A stretch of 10,147 nt of DNA from Rhodospirillales bacterium (GCA_016187325.1 JACPJY010000238.1:1-10147), one strand, 5' to 3'; positions 1 to 5,847 are shown, numbered from the stretch's first letter. Notes: generated by a model not told the origin, from the letters alone. Program-made: numbers and translations.

Positions 1-1
1 C

Positions 2-1444
2 AATTTGCTGGTCGGGCGCGGGCTTGCGCGCCGCGACCGGGTCGGCATCCTGCTGCCGCAGTCGGTGGAGACCGGCATCGCCCACGTCGCCTGCTGGAAG
101 GCGGGGCTGGTGTCGATCCCGCTGTTCACGCTGTTCGGCGAAGATGCGCTCAAGTTCCGGCTCGCCGACAGCGGCGCCCGGGCGCTGATCACCGATCCCG
201 AGAACCTGGGGAAAATCGAGGCGATCCAGGGCGCGCTGCCGGCGCTCGAGGTGGTGCTGGTGGCCGGCGCCGGCAAGGACGGCAAGGGATTCCACGACCT
301 ATGGCGCGGCCTCGACGCCGCCGCCGACGATTTCGCGCCGGCGATGACCGCCGCCGAAGATCCGGCATTCATCAGCTACACCTCGGGCACCACCGGCAAC
401 CCGAAGGGCGCGCTGCACGCCCACCGCACCATGCTCGGCCACCTGCCGGGCGTAGAGTTCCCGCACGAGTTCTTTCCGCAGCCGGGCGATCTGATGTGGA
501 CGCCGGCCGACTGGGCGTGGATCGGCGGGCTGATGAATGCGCTGATGGCGTCGTGGTATCACGGCGTGCCGGTGCTGGCGCACCGCGCCCGCAAGTACGA
601 CCCGGAGCAGGCGGTGCGCCTGATGGCCCGCCACCGGGTGCGCAATACCTTCATGCCACCGACGGCGCTCAAATTAATGCGCCAGGTCGAGAGCCCGGCC
701 AAGCGCTTCGGAGTCTCCTTGCGCACGGTGGCGGTGGCCGGCGAGCCGATGGGCGCCGAGCTCCTGGAATGGGGGCGGCGGGCGCTCGGCGTCACCTGCA
801 ACGAGTTCTACGGCCAGACCGAGTGCAACCTGGTGACCTCCAATTGCGCCAAGGTGATGGAAGTGCGGCCGGGCTCGATGGGCCGCGCCGTGCCCGGCCA
901 CGTGGTCGAGGTGATCGACGACGACGGCAACGTGCTTGGGCCCGAGCGCGAGGGGCACATCGCCGTGCGTTCCCCAGACCCGGTGATGTTCCTCGAGTAC
1001 TGGAACAACCCGAAGGCGACCAAGGCCAAGTTCCTCGGCGACTGGCTGCTCACCGGCGACCGCGGCAGCAAGGACGCCGACGGCTATTTCTGGTTCCTGG
1101 GCCGCGAGGACGACGTCATCACATCCGCCGGCTACCGCATCGGCCCGGGCGAGATCGAGGACTGCCTGGTCAAGCACCCGGCGGTGTCGCTGGCCGCCGC
1201 CATCGGCGTCCCCGATCCGCTGCGTACCGAGCGCATCAAGGCGTTCATCATGCTCAGGCCCGGCCATAACGGCGGTCCAGACCTGGAGAAGGATTTGCGC
1301 GACTTTGTCGACCGCCGGCTATCGCCACACGAGCGGCCGCGGCTGATCGAGTTCGTGGACTCGCTGCCGATGACAGCGACTGGCAAGATCAAACGTAAGG
1401 TCCTGCGCGACCAGGAGATCGCCAAGCTCGCCCGCAAGGGCTGA
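2..1444 (+). CDS. AMP-forming acyl-CoA synthetase (acetyl-CoA synthetase-like), 5' end cut by the window
   Basis: Member of the ANL superfamily, which activates a carboxylate with ATP to an acyl-adenylate and transfers it to CoA. The reading frame is open to the left edge, so the N-terminus is missing; about 480 residues are present against roughly 540-550 for the family. Counting from the TTG at base 5, the phosphate-binding loop YTSGTTGNPKG is at residues 125-135. NEFYGQTEC (bases about 800-827) is the adenylate-binding motif. LLTGDRG holds the ribose-binding Asp, SAGYRIGPGEIE the hinge region, and TATGKIKRK near residue 461 the catalytic Lys. The segment WTPADWAWIGGL is typical of acetate/medium-chain acyl-CoA synthetases rather than long-chain FadD. 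Substrate cannot be read from sequence. It ends at a TGA and faces a convergent small gene across a palindromic repeat. It lies about 2 kb from the polyketide synthase, with unrelated genes between, so a link as starter supplier is only speculative. Confidence 0.93.
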   Translation, partial: NLLVGRGLARRDRVGILLPQSVETGIAHVACWKAGLVSIPLFTLFGEDALKFRLADSGARALITDPENLGKIEAIQGALPALEVVLVAGAGKDGKGFHDLWRGLDAAADDFAPAMTAAEDPAFISYTSGTTGNPKGALHAHRTMLGHLPGVEFPHEFFPQPGDLMWTPADWAWIGGLMNALMASWYHGVPVLAHRARKYDPEQAVRLMARHRVRNTFMPPTALKLMRQVESPAKRFGVSLRTVAVAGEPMGAELLEWGRRALGVTCNEFYGQTECNLVTSNCAKVMEVRPGSMGRAVPGHVVEVIDDDGNVLGPEREGHIAVRSPDPVMFLEYWNNPKATKAKFLGDWLLTGDRGSKDADGYFWFLGREDDVITSAGYRIGPGEIEDCLVKHPAVSLAAAIGVPDPLRTERIKAFIMLRPGHNGGPDLEKDLRDFVDRRLSPHERPRLIEFVDSLPMTATGKIKRKVLRDQEIAKLARKG

Positions 1445-1490
1445 CGACCGGCGGCCGGGCTGCGGCGCGATTACCTGCCTGCGCTCCTAT

Positions 1491-1585
1491 CGTCTTTCCC
1501 GCGAAGCTTGTCCCCGTGAAGGCGGGGAGCGGGAATCCGGTTGCCCTTAAATGGCCTGGACGCCCGCTTACGCTGGCGTGACGAC
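1491..1585. repeat. Dispersed palindromic intergenic repeat (degenerate)
   Basis: A nested inverted repeat lies between convergent genes. The outer arms TTCCCGC (1496-1502) and GCGGGAA (1529-1535) enclose inner arms TCCCCG (1511-1516) and CGGGGA (1523-1528). A second part at 1551-1584 has arms ACGCC (1560-1564) and GGCGT (1575-1579), and reads in one frame as WTPAYAGVT. That is the familiar signature of the short dispersed repeats of the form TTCCCGCTTTCGCGGGAA found in many copies in alphaproteobacterial genomes. Copies often sit between convergent genes, where the RNA hairpin may help end transcription from both sides. The copy number in this genome cannot be seen from one window. Confidence 0.55.
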
Positions 1586-1606
1586 GCTGTATGAACGAAA
1601 CGTGGT

Positions 1607-1843
1607 TCAGGCCGCCGTCGGCGTCACGGCGGTGATGACGAACCCATCATCGGGAGGGAAGCGCTCGGCGATCAGGCGCCGGGCCTCCGCTTCGTCGCGG
1701 GCGATCACGTCACGCACGCGGACGTCGGCCCATTGGTCGTCGAAATAGAGGTGGCTGTGGTTCTCGCGAACCTGCAAACGTACTTCCTCGTTGTAGATGG
1801 AGACTTCGAAAACGCGATGGTCGGTGGTCGATCGTGGCAACAT
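1607..1843 (-). CDS. Small conserved-looking protein, paralogue of the 2120-2344 gene
   Basis: A 78-residue protein of unknown function. I chose the ATG at 1843 because it has a GGGG stretch about eight bases upstream and because similarity to the neighbouring paralogue begins just inside it; a GTG at 1975 would add 44 low-complexity residues with no counterpart. Aligned without gaps, residues 11-73 match the neighbour at about 28 of 63 positions. Shared blocks are FEV, YN, EVR, VRE, D-x-WAD, AR and GFVI. The pattern of an N-terminal strand, a charged middle, a helix rich in E, A and R and a C-terminal strand ending GFVITAV suggests a small alpha/beta domain. There is no signal peptide or membrane segment. 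It is probably cytosolic. Function is not recognised. Confidence 0.75.
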   Translation of the reverse strand: MLPRSTTDHRVFEVSIYNEEVRLQVRENHSHLYFDDQWADVRVRDVIARDEAEARRLIAERFPPDDGFVITAVTPTAA

Positions 1844-1954
1844 TTTAAGCCCCGTATCCGGTGGTCCCGATGCTTCCGGTCTCCCATGGAGCCCGCCCCT
1901 CTTTTGCAACGCCTCAATTGTCGCCAAGGCGCTGTTCGATGAGGTACGGCGATT

Positions 1955-1974
1955 ATTGCGCGCAATTGTTAACA
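1955..1974. promoter_or_regulatory. Palindrome cluster, possible operator
   Basis: ATTGCGCGCAAT (1955-1966) is a perfect 12-base palindrome, followed at once by TGTTAACA (1967-1974), a perfect 8-base palindrome. The stretch is AT-rich compared with its surroundings and lies about 110 bases upstream of the leftward gene starting at 1843, in the gap between the two paralogues. A regulator-binding site is one reading; chance is another. No convincing -35/-10 pair was found beside it. Confidence 0.25.
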
Positions 1975-2034
1975 CAAGGTTTCGCGAAGTCCAGAACGGA
2001 TTTCCCCGGCGGTCGATCTTTCTCCAAACGATTG

Positions 2035-2059
2035 ACGCCGCCGGTGACGACGGCGGCGT
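2035..2059 (-). terminator. Hairpin downstream of the 2120-2344 gene
   Basis: A perfect 9-base-pair stem, ACGCCGCCG (2035-2043) with CGGCGGCGT (2051-2059), and a 7-base loop. In the leftward direction it begins about 60 bases after the TGA of the small gene. Its 3' side reads TCAATCGTTT, a poor U-tract, so it may be a weak terminator or an RNA 3'-end stabiliser rather than a classic intrinsic terminator. The rest of the 276-base gap 1844-2119 holds only the palindromes at 1955-1974. Confidence 0.3.
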
Positions 2060-2119
2060 TCTGCAATTTCCGATTCGCGGACGGCGGAGTTTCTCGGCGC
2101 CGGCGCCCCGCCTGGCGCG

Positions 2120-2344
2120 CTATTCGTAGTCGAGAGAGGGGTTTTTCTGGACGCTGTCGATGACAAACCCCTGCGACTTGGGGTAGCGCGCCTCGGCCCG
2201 GGTGCGGGCCTGGGTTTCGGAATCGGCGTTGATCTCGATGTAATGGAAATCCGCCCAATCGTCGGTGAAACGGCTGTGGTGCTCGCCTTCCCGGACCTTC
2301 TGGCGGACTTCCTGGTTGTAGACCGTGACTTCGAACTTGGCCAT
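2120..2344 (-). CDS. Small conserved-looking protein, paralogue of the 1607-1843 gene
   Basis: A 74-residue, highly charged protein starting MAKFEVTVYNQEVR. The ATG at 2344 is preceded by AAGGAAG about eight bases upstream, a good ribosome binding site, and the similarity to the downstream paralogue starts at residue 4; longer upstream extensions are GC-rich shadow sequence. It carries the same blocks as the neighbour: FEV-x-x-YN, EVR, VRE, DDWAD (residues 28-32), AR and QGFVIDSV near the C-terminus. A strand-helix-strand fold is likely, with no membrane segment. It differs by a C-terminal tail ending NPSLDYE. I recall similar uncharacterised proteins in other Rhodospirillales, but cannot check this here. 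The role is unknown. A promoter candidate lies 65-94 bases upstream. Confidence 0.82.
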   Translation of the reverse strand: MAKFEVTVYNQEVRQKVREGEHHSRFTDDWADFHYIEINADSETQARTRAEARYPKSQGFVIDSVQKNPSLDYE

Positions 2345-2408
2345 TACGACGGCTTCCTTCCCTGGGCGCGCGCATGGACCGGTCGATTCCGGCCGCCGGC
2401 GCGCCGAT

Positions 2409-2438
2409 ATAATAGGGGATTCGTCCGCCCCCGCACAA
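2409..2438 (-). promoter_or_regulatory. Promoter candidate for the 2120-2344 gene
   Basis: Read leftward, TTGTGC (2438-2433) is separated by 18 bases from TATTAT (2414-2409), a good -10 in otherwise very GC-rich DNA. Transcription would start near 2402, giving a leader of about 57 bases before the ATG at 2344. The -35 is only a partial match to TTGACA. Confidence 0.4.
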
Positions 2439-2511
2439 CACCCCCTCGGTTGAAATATTCCGGCGCGCCAACGCCACCTTTCGCGCGCCGCCGGCGCCCG
2501 CCGAGACGTCG

Positions 2512-2539
2512 AAAAAAAGGCAAAACCGGGCGCTTTGCC
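2512..2539 (-). terminator. Leftward intrinsic terminator with no obvious upstream gene
   Basis: Read leftward, the stem GGCAAA (2539-2534) pairs with TTTGCC (2524-2519) across a 9-base loop and is followed by seven T (2518-2512). This is the best U-tract in the window. The strand to its right, 2540-2802, has no leftward gene, so the transcript that ends here is unidentified: a small RNA, a fliN antisense transcript, or an attenuated leader of the downstream small gene are possible. Confidence 0.5.
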
Positions 2540-2676
2540 GACGCCGTCGAACGCCCTGTCGCGGTCGCCGCGTCGGTCGGCGGAGGGCCACCTCGTGGAA
2601 AACTGAAATGCCAGCCCCGGCGACCGGGACCCGCGTCCGCCAGCGGCTCCGCAAGGTGTCCCGGCGCCATGAAATG

Positions 2677-2685
2677 TGCTACAAT
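2677..2685 (+). promoter_or_regulatory. Extended -10 promoter candidate for fliN
   Basis: TGCTACAAT fits the extended -10 pattern TGnTATAAT with one mismatch in the hexamer. There is no good -35 at the expected spacing, as is usual for extended -10 promoters. Transcription would start near 2692, leaving about 110 bases of leader that include the CtrA-like box. Confidence 0.35.
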
Positions 2686-2740
2686 TCAAGTCCTTCAGCG
2701 GTGGCGGGACGCCCCGGCGCGGACCCGGAAGCGCGCTTTT

Positions 2741-2759
2741 CCTTAACGCCTCGTTAAGG
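2741..2759. promoter_or_regulatory. CtrA-like box (TTAA-N7-TTAA) within a perfect inverted repeat
   Basis: TTAA at 2743-2746 and TTAA at 2754-2757 are separated by exactly seven bases, the consensus of the alphaproteobacterial cell-cycle and motility regulator CtrA. The flanks extend this to a perfect inverted repeat: CCTTAACG (2741-2748), three bases, CGTTAAGG (2752-2759). It lies 43 bases upstream of the fliN ATG. CtrA controls flagellar genes in many alphaproteobacteria. Whether it activates or represses here is unclear, because it would lie downstream of the extended -10 at 2677-2685. Confidence 0.5.
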
Positions 2760-2802
2760 TCCGCCTGGGAAGATGAAACCGGTCGAGGTTGAGGATAGAT
2801 CG

Positions 2803-3090
2803 ATGGCCGACACAGAACGCCCACAACAACAAGCGCAGTCCAAAAGGCCGACCACCGAGATGGAAGCCTTGATGGACGTGGAGGTCGAAATCACCGCCGT
2901 GCTGGGAACGGCGGAAATGCCCATATCCCAGATCCTCAAGCTTGGTCGCGGCGCCGTGGTCGAGTTGAACCGCACCGTCGGCGAAGACATCGAGGTCCAC
3001 GCCAACAATCGCTTGGTCGCCAAGGGCGAAGTCATCGTCGTCGACGACCGGCTGGGCGTGACCATGACCGAAATCATCAAAACCGCTTGA
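2803..3090 (+). CDS. fliN: Flagellar motor switch protein FliN
   Basis: FliN is part of the C-ring on the cytoplasmic face of the flagellar basal body, where with FliM and FliG it sets rotation direction and helps export. The 95-residue product has a short Q/K-rich N-terminus, then a complete SpoA/FliN domain: MDVEVEITAVLGTAEMPI, ILKLGRGAVVELN, GEDIEVHANNRLVAKGEV and DRLGVTMTEII follow the family pattern closely. I prefer the ATG at 2803, which has GAGGAT about nine bases upstream; the in-frame ATG at 2773 would add ten residues, and its GGGAAG is too close. It lies outside any flagellar cluster visible here, with a CtrA-like box upstream and a small gene nine bases downstream, probably co-transcribed. 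A second fliN copy elsewhere cannot be excluded. Confidence 0.9.
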   Translation: MADTERPQQQAQSKRPTTEMEALMDVEVEITAVLGTAEMPISQILKLGRGAVVELNRTVGEDIEVHANNRLVAKGEVIVVDDRLGVTMTEIIKTA

Positions 3091-3099
3091 GAGTTTCCC

Positions 3100-3303
3100 A
3101 TGGGTACCGATTCAGATATTTATCGCACCGCCAACCTGCTGATACAGGAATACGGCGAAATGGCCCCGCCGGCCGCCTTCATTCGCGCCGACCAGTTGGC
3201 GGAAAAGGGCGACCTGCCCGGCCGCCGGGTGTGGTTGCGCATCGCCCGCATCGCCGAGGACCTGCTGTCCGAGAAGCGGCCGCCGAACGCGCCGCTCCAC
3301 TGA
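3100..3303 (+). CDS. Small protein of unknown function, co-transcribed with fliN
   Basis: A 67-residue soluble protein starting nine bases after the fliN stop, with a weak GAGAG ribosome binding site. The sequence reads as two helices. The first is IYRTANLLIQEYG; then a pattern of A-x-x-x-A-D-x-L-x-x-x-G-D-x-x-G (residues about 25-42) leads into VWLRIARIAEDLL. This arrangement resembles small uncharacterised alphaproteobacterial proteins of the DUF6961 type, but I am not certain of the family. No catalytic residues or membrane segment are visible. Its tight spacing to fliN suggests shared expression; a role in motility is only inferred. A hairpin with a T-run follows seven bases after the stop. 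Confidence 0.78.
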   Translation: MGTDSDIYRTANLLIQEYGEMAPPAAFIRADQLAEKGDLPGRRVWLRIARIAEDLLSEKRPPNAPLH

Positions 3304-3309
3304 CGACCG

Positions 3310-3343
3310 ACGATCACGAAGGTTTGTCCCCCTGATCGTTTTT
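3310..3343 (+). terminator. Intrinsic terminator candidate after the fliN operon
   Basis: ACGATCA (3310-3316) pairs perfectly with TGATCGT (3333-3339) across a 16-base loop, and the stem runs directly into TTTTT (3339-3343). It starts seven bases after the stop codon at 3303. The stem is rather AT-rich and the loop long, so efficiency may be modest. Confidence 0.42.
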
Positions 3344-3394
3344 AGGGGATAGCCACGACTGGACTTGCGCGCCGAAGCGTGGTGCGATTCAGCG

Positions 3395-4465
3395 ATGCCC
3401 GCCCCCGTTCCCAGCGTCCGGCTGCTCGGCCTCGCGACGGCGGTGCCCGCCCATGCGCTGAGCCAGGACGCAATCAAGGCGTGGGCGCGCGAGCTGTTCA
3501 ACGGCCGCACCGCCGATATCGAACGCCTGCTGCCGGCCTTCGACAATGCCGGCATCGAGACGCGCTATTCGTGTGTGCCGCTCGGCTGGCACGGCAACCG
3601 CCACGGCTGGCTGGAGCGCAACAGTCTTTACGTCGATAACGCCGTCGCGCTGCTGTCGCGGGCGGCCACGGACTGCCTCGACGCCGCCGGGCTCACGCTC
3701 GCTGACGTCGACGCGGTGGTGGCGGTTTCCACTTCCGGATTCGCCACGCCGAGCCTGGACGCGCTGGTTATCGAGCGCCTCAGGCTCAAGCGCAACGTGG
3801 CGCGCCTGCCGGTGTTCGGGCTCGGCTGCGCCGGCGGCGTCGTCGGGCTGGCGCGGGCCGCCGAGATGGCGCGCGCGGTGCCCGGCCGCCGGGTGCTGTT
3901 CCTGGTCGCCGAGCTGTGCGGGCTGACCTTCCGCGACCGCGACTCTTCCAAAAGCAACGTCATCGCCACGGTGCTGTTCGGCGACGGCGCCGCGGCGGCG
4001 CTGCTCGCCGCCGACGGCGGCGGCAAAGATTCCGAAGGCCCGCGGCTGTCGCGGGCCGCCGAACACACCTGGCCCAACTCCCTCGACGTGATGGGCTGGC
4101 ATATCGAGGACGACGGCTTCGGCGTGCTGTTCTCCCAGGACATCCCGTCGCTGGTCACCCGCGAGATGCCGGCGGTGCTCGACGCCTATCTCGACGCCCA
4201 CGGGCTCAAGCTCGGCGACTACGACGGCTTCGTCTGCCACCCCGGCGGCGCCAAGGTGGTGGCGGCCCTCGAGCAGGTGTTCGAGCTCGCCCCCGGCGGG
4301 CTCACGCACGCGCGCGGCGTGCTCCGCGACTATGGCAACATGTCGGCGGCGACGGTGATGTTCGTGCTCGAGCGCTTCATCGCCGACCACCGCCCCGGCC
4401 GTTACCTGATGTCGGCGCTGGGGCCGGGTTTCAGCGTCGGCTTTTTGACGCTGGAGATTCCGTGA
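3395..4465 (+). CDS. Type III polyketide synthase (chalcone/stilbene synthase-like; probable alkylpyrone or alkylresorcinol synthase)
   Basis: Homodimeric ketosynthase of the chalcone synthase superfamily, which extends an acyl-CoA starter with malonyl-CoA units and cyclises the product. The 356-residue chain has the full catalytic triad: Cys145 in VFGLGCAGGVVG, His282 in FVCHPGGAKV and Asn315 in RDYGNMSAAT. GDGAAAALL (residues 196-204) and the C-terminal ALGPGFSVGF loop (341-350) also match. Length fits bacterial members (about 350-390). I chose the ATG at 3395; an in-frame TTG at 3365 adds ten residues of poor quality, and neither has a strong ribosome binding site. The stop overlaps the GTG start of a membrane methyltransferase, the arrangement of Bacillus bpsA-bpsB and Streptomyces srsA-srsB, which make alkylpyrones or alkylresorcinols and their methyl ethers. 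Starter length and ring type cannot be read from the sequence. Confidence 0.93.
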   Translation: MPAPVPSVRLLGLATAVPAHALSQDAIKAWARELFNGRTADIERLLPAFDNAGIETRYSCVPLGWHGNRHGWLERNSLYVDNAVALLSRAATDCLDAAGLTLADVDAVVAVSTSGFATPSLDALVIERLRLKRNVARLPVFGLGCAGGVVGLARAAEMARAVPGRRVLFLVAELCGLTFRDRDSSKSNVIATVLFGDGAAAALLAADGGGKDSEGPRLSRAAEHTWPNSLDVMGWHIEDDGFGVLFSQDIPSLVTREMPAVLDAYLDAHGLKLGDYDGFVCHPGGAKVVAALEQVFELAPGGLTHARGVLRDYGNMSAATVMFVLERFIADHRPGRYLMSALGPGFSVGFLTLEIP

Positions 4466-4980
4466 GCGCCTTGTGGTTGGTGGTCAGCCTAGTCGCCCTG
4501 CAGCGCCTGGCCGAGCTGGCCTATGCGCGGCGCAACGAGCGGCGGCTCAGGGCTGAGGGCGGCGTCGAGGCCGGCGCCGGGCACTATCCGCTGATCGCCG
4601 GCCTGCACCTGGCGTGGCTGGCGTCCATGTTGCTGCACGTCCCGGCCGACGAGCCGGTGCGCGGGCTCTACCTGATCGCGTACCTGGCGCTGCAAGGGGC
4701 GCGGGCGTGGGTGATGGCAAGCCTGGGGCGCAACTGGACCACCCGCGTCATCGCCGTTCCCGGGCGGCCGCCAGTGCGGCGTGGCCCGTACCGCTATTTG
4801 AAGCATCCCAACTACCTGGTGGTAGCGGTCGAGATCGCGCTGTTGCCGCTCGTCTTCGGCGCGTGGCGGATCGCGGTCATCTATTCGGCCCTCAATGCGA
4901 TCCTGCTTTGGCACCGGATCCGCGTCGAGAACCGGGCGCTGGCCGCCGCTAGCGGCGAAGCACCAGGGTATCGCGGCTGA
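4462..4980 (+). CDS. Isoprenylcysteine carboxyl methyltransferase (ICMT) family membrane methyltransferase, probable polyketide O-methyltransferase
   Basis: A 172-residue integral membrane protein of the ICMT/PEMT-like SAM-dependent methyltransferase group. The GTG start overlaps the stop of the polyketide synthase gene (GTGA), implying translational coupling. Hydrophobic segments lie near residues 3-18, 43-60, 67-85 and a pair around 118-150. The family core GPYRYLKHPNYL (108-119) and RVENRAL (154-160), which form the SAM-binding region in ICMT structures, are both present. A bacterial protein has no prenylcysteine substrate. Next to type III synthases this family (BpsB/YpbQ, SrsB) methylates the ring hydroxyl of alkylpyrones or alkylresorcinols, and that is the likely role here, at the inner membrane. 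The last 32 bases overlap the 3' end of the convergent protease gene; translation remains in family pattern to about residue 160. Confidence 0.9.
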   Translation: MSALWLVVSLVALQRLAELAYARRNERRLRAEGGVEAGAGHYPLIAGLHLAWLASMLLHVPADEPVRGLYLIAYLALQGARAWVMASLGRNWTTRVIAVPGRPPVRRGPYRYLKHPNYLVVAVEIALLPLVFGAWRIAVIYSALNAILLWHRIRVENRALAAASGEAPGYRG

Positions 4981-5647
4981 CCTGGTAGCCGGAAAGCCGG
5001 CCGAGGAAGCTCATCCCCAACAACGAGTTCTGCATCGGCGCGCCGTTGACGGTAGCGCGCACGTCGGCGATCCCGATCGGCCCGACGGCGACGCTGCCGA
5101 GGCGCACCGGCGCGCCGACGACGATGCCGTTGGCAGTCTCGAAGCGGCGGGTGTAGCTGAGTTTCTTGAGGTCGAAGCCGAGGCGCTCGGCGTCGGCTGG
5201 GCTCAGCACCACGTCGCTGGCGCCGGTGTCGACCAGGAAGCGAATGTTGACGCCGTCGACGGTCGCCTCGACGACGAAATGGCCGCTCGCGTCGGCGCGG
5301 AAGCTGACGGCGCCTGGCGCCACCTCGACGCCGGCGTGGGGCAACAGTTCGGCGACCATGCGGTCCTTTATGGCGAGCAACTCGAACCGGTAGCTGTAGG
5401 CGGCGAACAGCGTCACCGCGATCGCCGTCCACAGCCCCACGTTGCGAAGGATATGGCCCGGCGGCGAGCGGCGATGCAGCGCCGCGCTGCCGAGCAGCAA
5501 CGCCAGCAGCACCACGCCTTGAATCAACTGGCCCTTGGCTTCGTGACCATAAAGCGCCTCTGGGTAGCGCACCGCCAGAAAGGCGATCAACAGCACCGGC
5601 AAGGCCGCCGCCAAGATCCACAGCCAGAATACCCGCTGCTTCGCCAT
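4949..5647 (-). CDS. Membrane-anchored retropepsin-like aspartic protease (TIGR02281 type)
   Basis: A 232-residue protein with three hydrophobic segments at about residues 7-26, 40-57 and 69-86, followed by a soluble domain of the clan AA aspartic proteases. The catalytic motif is FLVDTGASDVVLS, with Asp140. It is followed by the second-half signatures FETANGIVVGAPVRLGSVAVG and NSLLGMSFLGRL, as in the TIGR02281 family of proteobacterial single-domain proteases that dimerise like retropepsins. The protease domain probably faces the periplasm. The substrate is unknown; the family includes characterised rickettsial relatives. It is the last gene of a leftward operon: the ATG lies 23 bases after the upstream stop. 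Its 3' end overlaps the methyltransferase gene by 32 bp on the opposite strand. Confidence 0.88.
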   Translation of the reverse strand: MAKQRVFWLWILAAALPVLLIAFLAVRYPEALYGHEAKGQLIQGVVLLALLLGSAALHRRSPPGHILRNVGLWTAIAVTLFAAYSYRFELLAIKDRMVAELLPHAGVEVAPGAVSFRADASGHFVVEATVDGVNIRFLVDTGASDVVLSPADAERLGFDLKKLSYTRRFETANGIVVGAPVRLGSVAVGPIGIADVRATVNGAPMQNSLLGMSFLGRLSGYQVSRDTLVLRR

Positions 5648-5670
5648 TCACGCCGCGCGGCAGCCGGGAT

Positions 5671-5847
5671 TCACAGCCTGCCGTCCTTGGACGAGTCGTC
5701 CGCCTTGGGTTTGCTGTCGGCCGCCTTCTCCACCCAATTATAGAACGTCAGGAAGCCTTTGCCGGCCGCCCACAGGACGGCCAGGATCGCCGCCGCCAGT
5801 ACGCCTACTTTCAGGTAGGCGAGCAACAGCCCCTCGGCGAAGCTCAT
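5671..5847 (-). CDS. Small single-pass membrane protein
   Basis: A 58-residue protein starting MSFAEGLLLAYLKVG. The ATG at 5847 overlaps the TGA of the upstream lipoprotein gene (ATGA), which decides the start and indicates translational coupling; a longer in-frame start at 5892 would lie inside the upstream gene. Residues about 8-28 form one transmembrane helix, followed by a short amphipathic stretch GFLTFYNWVEK and a very hydrophilic tail rich in K, D and S. No known domain is recognised. Its position between a lipoprotein and a membrane protease suggests a shared role at the envelope, which is inference. Confidence 0.75.
   Translation of the reverse strand: MSFAEGLLLAYLKVGVLAAAILAVLWAAGKGFLTFYNWVEKAADSKPKADDSSKDGRL

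Larger units (their letters stand above)
2345..2802. other. 458-bp divergent intergenic region without a supported gene
   Basis: This stretch separates the leftward small gene from fliN. Open frames cross it on both strands, but they encode Arg/Pro/Gly-rich shadow translation without ribosome binding sites and none is credible. It contains a leftward promoter candidate (2409-2438), a leftward intrinsic terminator (2512-2539) that no visible gene explains, a rightward extended -10 (2677-2685) and a CtrA-like box (2743-2757). I compared 2540-2700 by eye with 4.5S, 6S and RNase P RNA signatures and saw no match. Confidence 0.6.

Noticed and set aside
2540..2700. Possible housekeeping RNA (4.5S, 6S or RNase P) on the minus strand before the orphan terminator
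   Set aside because: None of the conserved core sequences of these RNAs could be recognised by eye, and no promoter was found, so no RNA gene is called.
2345..2824. N-terminal extension of the 2120-2344 gene, up to 234 residues
   Set aside because: Similarity to the paralogue and the AAGGAAG ribosome binding site both place the start at 2344. The extension is Pro/Arg/Gly-rich and crosses the orphan terminator and the promoter region.
3916..4461. Plus-strand frame inside the polyketide synthase gene, joined to the methyltransferase frame
   Set aside because: Arg-rich shadow translation of the synthase in another frame; the methyltransferase similarity begins only at the GTG at 4462.
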